Source: Bacillus rubiinfantis
GTDB taxonomy: Bacteria > Bacillota > Bacilli > Bacillales > Cytobacillaceae
DNA length: 64,000 bases
Direction: 5' to 3'
Assembly (NCBI GenBank): GCA_000752035.1
Contig: CCFE01000011.1
Coordinates: 581,569-645,568 of the forward strand
Shown here: in pieces, positions 60,215-64,000 of the stretch
How the letters are laid out: each line of letters begins with the position of its first letter
How positions within the stretch are numbered: the first letter of the stretch is position 1
Program-made: the position numbers and the translations under genes
The notes under the pieces: generated by a model
The model's input: the letters and a program-made list of their open reading frames with translations, nothing else
Database searches by the model: none
What the model was told of the DNA's origin: nothing

Positions 60215-60646
60215 TTAGGAGTGCGGGTTTTTTGGCTGTTGTTTGATTTTGATGGCTGCTCCTGTGTCTTTTTCTGTTTTCATTTTTACTTGGCTATGGT
60301 TTCTTTTGGGCAGTTTGATTAAGTAGGATACTGTCTTGCCTTGTTTAACTAGCAGGCTGTTGAATATATGAAATACTTCCTCCTCCAATGCCGCTTCTGA
60401 TAATGATTCCTGTCCGCCTGTCACAATTTGCAATGTTTGATTGTCACTTGTGAAAGAGATGTGATGATCATGGAAGTTAAAGGCAATGTTCGCGGAACAT
60501 AGAGGGATTCTCTGATAGGGAAAATCTTCAGAAATCTGAGTTGCCTGATAGGAAAGCAAGACAGCATCATAAAAGCTAGGCTTTCTTGTGATATACCATT
60601 CCCTTTTTTTCCTTTGCTCACCGATAAAATAGACTGAACCCTTCAT
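60215..60646 (-). CDS. Hypothetical protein between ywqA and ssbB
   Basis: A 143-residue soluble protein: KGSVYFIGEQRKKREWYITRKPSFYDAVLLSY, then a beta-rich middle (IAFNFHDHHISFTSDNQ) and a Lys-rich tail. GGAGG precedes ATG 60646. It lies where B. subtilis has small ywp genes, but I cannot match it to one. Family unknown. Confidence 0.75.
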   Translation of the reverse strand: MKGSVYFIGEQRKKREWYITRKPSFYDAVLLSYQATQISEDFPYQRIPLCSANIAFNFHDHHISFTSDNQTLQIVTGGQESLSEAALEEEVFHIFNSLLVKQGKTVSYLIKLPKRNHSQVKMKTEKDTGAAIKIKQQPKNPHS

Positions 60647-60850
60647 GTTAACCTCCAGTTCTATATTAATATGCCAACCTATTACCTATCATTCGACACT
60701 GTTCGCCTTTTCCCTCTAATCCTCCAATACAAGCATCTACCTGTGCGTATTATTCACAATATTAATCGTGCCTATTGTGCACAAAACCTTTTGCAGACAT
60801 ATTTTCCCGTTAAGTTAAGGAAAGAAACGAATTGGAAAACGGCGGTGAAT

Positions 60851-61270
60851 ATGATGTCTATTGCAGAAAAACTGCGGATACTTCGGGAAAATCAAAACTG
60901 GTCTCAAGAAACTCTTTCTAAAATGATGAACATCCATCGCTCCACTATCAGTCGCTATGAAACGGGAAAATCAATTCCTGACGATGAAACATTAAGGGAA
61001 TTCGCCAAAGTATTTAATGTCGGACAAGACTTTTTCGCGGAAAGGCACAATAAAACCGGGGACGAGCCGATACCTAGTGGATTTTTAGCAAAGGATCCCC
61101 CCGCAGATCCTGATTTAACGATCATCCTTCAATTGCTTAGGGATTACCCAAACCTGAAAAAAACACTCATCAGTTTCCATTTGCTGCCCCCGAAGCGAAA
61201 GGCATTTGCTGTTGACGCTCTAAGTGACTTTATTCAATTGTTGAGTCATAAACATAAAGGAAAAATATAG
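60851..61270 (+). CDS. XRE-family transcriptional regulator
   Basis: A 139-residue regulator: EKLRILRENQNWSQETLSKMMNIHRSTISRYETGKSIPDDETLREFAKVFNVGQDFF is a classic XRE helix-turn-helix (about 5-62). The rest (LAKDPPADPDLTIILQLLRDYPNLKKTLISFHLLPPKRKAFAVDAL) is a helical tail typical of Bacillus XRE regulators. The frame opens at 60671, but GGCGGTGA is just before ATG 60851/60854. Divergent from the 60215 gene, so it may regulate it. Confidence 0.88.
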   Translation: MMSIAEKLRILRENQNWSQETLSKMMNIHRSTISRYETGKSIPDDETLREFAKVFNVGQDFFAERHNKTGDEPIPSGFLAKDPPADPDLTIILQLLRDYPNLKKTLISFHLLPPKRKAFAVDALSDFIQLLSHKHKGKI

Positions 61271-61655
61271 GCCTATCAAGGGTCATCGTTCATTTTCAGC
61301 GGGATGGAAATGAACGAGTAGGAGGCACCAAGTTATCGCCCTTGCCAGGTGCACCACACAAAGAAGCCGCTGACATACAAATCAGCGGCTTCTATCAAAA
61401 AAACAGGGGGGTTTTCTATTAGTGTGCCCGGTTGATGCTTTTTTATACACGGGTTCGAAAAAATTTATTAAAAGCTGCTCACATATATTTAATTCTCGTA
61501 TACGAGTAACTCACCTTTTAATGTAAGAGAGTCTCGGAGAAACAAAAAAATTCCGGCAGAATTCTACCGGATACAATGTGAGGGAACGTTGGAGGGAAAT
61601 GATTGATTTTCTATTTCAATGACAGGATGATTTTGGGGAAATAAGATGGACGGCA
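61271..61655. other. Gap between XRE and the coiled-coil gene
   Basis: Contains the hairpin AGAAGCCGCTGA with TCAGCGGCTTCT (61359-61396), a likely XRE terminator, and TCCGGCAGAATTC-type stem at about 61549-61568 before the convergent operon. No gene. Confidence 0.55.
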
Positions 61656-61880
61656 TCAAAGGTGAGAAGGAATTTTCTCATCCCAATCACGCGGATGTTG
61701 GGAATAAGCGTGAACGGAGCTGTGCTTCCTGTTATCCACTTGCTGCTCCCACATCATCATTTCTAACTGTTCAGTACGCTGCTGCAGACTAGCAACATTC
61801 TTATTGGCTGTTCCTACCATTTTTATTAGACTCTCCAGTAGCTGCTCTAGCTTGCCGGTGTCTGTCTCATGAGAAAACAT
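61656..61880 (-). CDS. Small coiled-coil protein overlapping ssbB
   Basis: A 74-residue protein (MFSHETDTGKLEQLLESL, IKMVGTANKNVASLQQRTEQ, LEMMMWEQQVDNRKHS, AYSQHPRDWDEKIPSHL). A coiled coil covers residues 8-45. The ATG at 61880 follows GGAGGAGGAAC, and the gene overlaps the last 14 nt of ssbB, so it is coupled. I do not recognise it. Its position suggests a partner of SsbB. Confidence 0.75.
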   Translation of the reverse strand: MFSHETDTGKLEQLLESLIKMVGTANKNVASLQQRTEQLEMMMWEQQVDNRKHSSVHAYSQHPRDWDEKIPSHL

Positions 61881-62556
61881 GTTCCTCCTCCTTTTTTGGC
61901 TTTCCGGCACCCGCCAATTGTACGGGCTGAACGGGATAAGAATCCTCTGCATTATGCACTGTCTGGACATTTTGCACTGCCAAAGCATTCGTATTAGTCA
62001 GTGCTGCTTGGTTCGGGTGCGAATCCCCTTGGCTAGATACTTGCGGCGGCACCACGATATTGTGCTCGTTGCTGTGTTCGTATGGAATTCTCACGGTTTC
62101 AACTGAAACGGGTTGCGGGTTTGGTTGGTGGTACTCATCTGAATTGCGGTGCGGGTCTGAAGGGGCTCTGTGGTGCTCGTTTACTACAGGTTCACGCTGT
62201 GACGAAGTTCGGCTGGGCTCGCCCGCCGCTGTTTGCGGCCTGTAGCTAAGGAAGCGCACTGACTCAGCTACCACCTCGGTTACATAAATTCTTTTTCCCT
62301 CCCTATTGTCATAGTGACGGGTTTGCAGCCTGCCCGTAATGCCGAGCAAAGCACCTTTTCGGCAAAAATTACATGTATTTTCGGCTGCCTTCCGCCAAAG
62401 TGTACACTGGACAAAATCCGTATCAATCTCACCATGTTGATTGCGAAAGTGGCGATTCACCGCAAGCGTAACGTGGGTTACAGCTTTACCATCCATTGTT
62501 GAATTCAATTCCGGATCTCTCGTTAATCGGCCAACTAGCGTCACTTGATTGATCAA
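61867..62556 (-). CDS. ssbB: Single-stranded DNA-binding protein SsbB (YwpH type) with long tail
   Basis: A 229-residue SSB. The OB-fold (residues 1-110) is typical of SsbB: INQVTLVGRLTRDPELNSTMDGKAVTHVTLAVNRHF, DFVQCTLWRKAAENTCNFCRKGALLGITGRLQTRHYDN, YVTEVVAESVRFL. Then come 120 residues rich in Pro, His, Asn and Gln, and the end (KKEEEHVFS) lacks the DDDLPF-type acidic tip that SsbA uses to bind partners. B. subtilis SsbB (113 residues) has no such tail. SsbB protects incoming DNA in competence. TTG at 62556 follows AAAGGAG; the ATG at 62577 overlaps the ribosome binding site. Divergent from ywpF. Confidence 0.92.
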   Translation of the reverse strand: MINQVTLVGRLTRDPELNSTMDGKAVTHVTLAVNRHFRNQHGEIDTDFVQCTLWRKAAENTCNFCRKGALLGITGRLQTRHYDNREGKRIYVTEVVAESVRFLSYRPQTAAGEPSRTSSQREPVVNEHHRAPSDPHRNSDEYHQPNPQPVSVETVRIPYEHSNEHNIVVPPQVSSQGDSHPNQAALTNTNALAVQNVQTVHNAEDSYPVQPVQLAGAGKPKKEEEHVFS

Positions 62557-62775
62557 GGCCTCAACTCCTTTTTTCATGTTGACTTCAGCATAGCTTAGAA
62601 ACCATACCGCTGTAAAACAGTGAAAAATACACTTCCAAAGCCGATTTTCTGCGATAACTAGGTTATTAAGTGTCTTTTGTATGGCATACAGCTAGCCGGA
62701 AGCCAAACTAAAGATTAACGCATCATGGATAAACATTTTTCGACAATACCTTTGCCCTTGTGTATACTCGCAATA

Positions 62776-62784
62776 TGTTATAAT
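62776..62784 (+). promoter_or_regulatory. Extended -10 promoter of ywpF
   Basis: TGTTATAAT (62776-62784) is an extended -10. The -35 region is poor. It lies 25 nt before the ywpF start. Confidence 0.6.
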
Positions 62785-62808
62785 TAGGAAAAAAGTCAGG
62801 AGGTTGTC

Positions 62809-63237
62809 ATGAAAACATTTAAGCTGGCCTCGTTGGATATTGTCGAGGATAGTAGTTCAGTGGAAGTTCCATTGGTGGACGGGTTGGTGCTGAATAAAGA
62901 GGACGACCACTACACATGGCTGCTCGAGGCATATACGGACGTCAAATTTTATGACTATTTTTCTAAAATTCATCAGGAGAAGCGGGAAATTATCGTTGAG
63001 GCGAAGATTACAAAAAAAGAGAATGCCCCCGCCTATTTTCAAATGGAGATTTGCTCTTTGCTTAAATTTGAGCACCATATTAGCGTACTGTTTGAGGGCC
63101 ATCTGCGCCGCAACAAAAGTGATTATTCAGAGCTGTTGCTTGATAATCTGCTACAAAAAGGGTTCGAAGGCAAGGAACTTCTCCATGAGTTCAAAGAAAA
63201 AATGAAGTGCAAACCAAAACTCAAGGTCAAGCAATAA
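62809..63237 (+). CDS. ywpF: YwpF-like family protein
   Basis: A 142-residue soluble protein of the YwpF family: MKTFKLASLDIVEDSSSVEVPLVDGLVLNKEDDHYTWLLEAY at the start and a basic C-terminus (KCKPKLKVKQ). GGAGG precedes ATG 62809. Next to ssbB as in B. subtilis. Function unknown; possibly linked to the competence or DNA-repair neighbourhood. Confidence 0.85.
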   Translation: MKTFKLASLDIVEDSSSVEVPLVDGLVLNKEDDHYTWLLEAYTDVKFYDYFSKIHQEKREIIVEAKITKKENAPAYFQMEICSLLKFEHHISVLFEGHLRRNKSDYSELLLDNLLQKGFEGKELLHEFKEKMKCKPKLKVKQ

Positions 63238-63480
63238 AGGGAAACTCTTTGGAAAAATTCATTTGCACTGTGCTTTGGTGAGTCTGCTGAGGGTTGATTA
63301 GTTAATTAGCGATTTTATTAACAGATTTCGTTACTATAATTTTAATGTTATTTGATACTTTTAGGCGATTTTCGCCGCTGCCATATAACTCCAAACTTTT
63401 CATCAGCTGAAGGACCTGAAATTCTGCTGGAAACAGGGGCTAAGCTGTTGCCTAACCCTTGTTCCTTCCGTTATTTTTCC
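63238..63480. other. Gap between ywpF and the lipoprotein gene
   Basis: About 240 bases, no gene and no clear terminator. The plus-strand frame 63352-63684 is a shadow of the repetitive lipoprotein gene. Confidence 0.4.
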
Positions 63481-63870
63481 TTACTCGTCCTTATTGTCGC
63501 TATCGTTGCGATCGATATCATCCTCGATGATTTCTTCGCGCTTCGTATTGCTGTCTTTGGCTGGGTCTTTATCAGTGTCAGTGTTCTTGTCCTCTGCCGG
63601 GGTGTAATGATTATCATCAGTGATTACGTCGTTTTGATCATTCGGCGTTACATCATTGTTGTTATTCATGTTGTTCGGTGTTAAATCGTTGTTATTGTTC
63701 GTGTTATTCGGTGTTACATCATTATTATTGTTGTTATTGTCTGTGTCCCCCGGAGTATTAACAGCCGGTGGCGGCGGATTTTGGTCATCGTTATTGTCAT
63801 TATTACAGCCGACTAATAGAACCCCAGAGAGGACAGACCCTGCCAGCATCATTAGCAATTTTTTCTTCAT
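63481..63870 (-). CDS. Asn/Asp-rich lipoprotein
   Basis: A 129-residue lipoprotein: KKKLLMMLAGSVLSGVLLVGC has a lipobox LVGC with the lipidated Cys at residue 22. The rest is low-complexity (NNDNNDDQNPPPP, then three NNNNDVTPN-type repeats and a charged tail). The ATG at 63870 has GGGAG upstream. It is presumably an exported, unstructured surface protein. Function unknown. Confidence 0.75.
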   Translation of the reverse strand: MKKKLLMMLAGSVLSGVLLVGCNNDNNDDQNPPPPAVNTPGDTDNNNNNNDVTPNNTNNNNDLTPNNMNNNNDVTPNDQNDVITDDNHYTPAEDKNTDTDKDPAKDSNTKREEIIEDDIDRNDSDNKDE

Positions 63871-64000
63871 GCTAAAAACTCCCTTCAATATATTCTTTAC
63901 AATCATATCTTCCCCGCTTTACGAAAAAATGTTGCTGGGATTTTTTTCAATGGATTGTCCGAAAGCTGTAAAAAATTTTTCCTAATTACTTGTTATACTC
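63871..64000. other. Window end
   Basis: AT-rich sequence upstream of the lipoprotein gene; nothing identifiable. Confidence 0.3.

Noticed and set aside
1..64000. tRNA, rRNA, insertion sequences or prophage genes
   Set aside because: No cloverleaf, rRNA motif, transposase DDE pattern or phage structural gene was recognised.

Overview
The window reads as chromosomal DNA of a low-GC, spore-forming-type Bacillaceae (Bacillus, Neobacillus or Mesobacillus-like). The pointers are a ComK homologue, the yoaS-yozG-yoaT set, a ywqA/ywqB/ywqC/ywqD/ywqE set, tagH, an ssbB/ywpF pair, a YrzI-type microprotein, strong GGAGG ribosome binding sites and frequent GTG/TTG starts. I see no rRNA, tRNA, CRISPR array, transposase or prophage module.

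Layout. 0-2.8 kb: codBA (cytosine uptake and deamination) behind a leader that ends in a terminator-like hairpin. 3.4-4.3 kb: comK and a Cys-containing small gene. 4.6-7.2 kb: a small membrane protein, yoaS-yozG-yoaT and another membrane protein. 7.9-9.6 kb: a TetR regulator divergent from a pentapeptide-repeat protein. 9.9-13.2 kb: a SWIM-SNF2 helicase. 14.0-19.6 kb: a probable carbamoyl-amino-acid/ureide uptake and hydrolysis operon (sodium symporter with two microproteins, M20 amidohydrolase, DUF1028) beside a GAF/PucR-type regulator. 20-26 kb: YrzI, an SgrR-type regulator, and an acyl-CoA dehydrogenase divergent from MerR plus an acyl-CoA ligase. 26.3-35 kb: an accessory region rich in repeats with a 1134-residue SIR2-domain protein (candidate anti-phage NADase), several unknown genes and small RNAs. 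35-41 kb: a degraded exopolysaccharide locus (UDP-GlcNAc 2-epimerase; truncated wecC and capD fused by a deletion; EAR-like RNA; ywqE, ywqD and ywqC; an SGNH hydrolase with a frameshift). 42-49 kb: teichoic-acid genes (tagH and two large glycerophosphotransferases). 49-53.5 kb: small proteins, a LysM/P60 endopeptidase and its decaying duplicated tail. 53.5-64 kb: ywqB, ywqA, a 3D-domain coiled-coil protein, an XRE regulator, an extended ssbB with an overlapping coiled-coil gene, ywpF and an Asn-rich lipoprotein.

The most unusual content is non-coding. Five copies of one RNA module (promoter-like TATAAT, two hairpins, then a terminator hairpin of the AACCACC/GGTGGTT type) lie at 7.6, 9.7, 27.5, 27.9 and 32.0 kb. 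Only the 27.5 kb copy still has a complete convergent 49-codon basic ORF with a perfect ribosome binding site. The layout is that of a type I toxin-antitoxin locus, and the other copies look like orphan antitoxin RNAs. There are also two arrays of a 51-nt hairpin repeat, two arrays of a 21-nt repeat, three AT-rich palindromic islands, a scattered GGTGCCTGGCACC-type element that has entered the ywqA reading frame, and a tandem array descended from the end of the P60 gene. Four genes carry apparent single-base frameshifts. One of these, in ywqD, lies exactly on a canonical A AAA AAG slippery heptamer.
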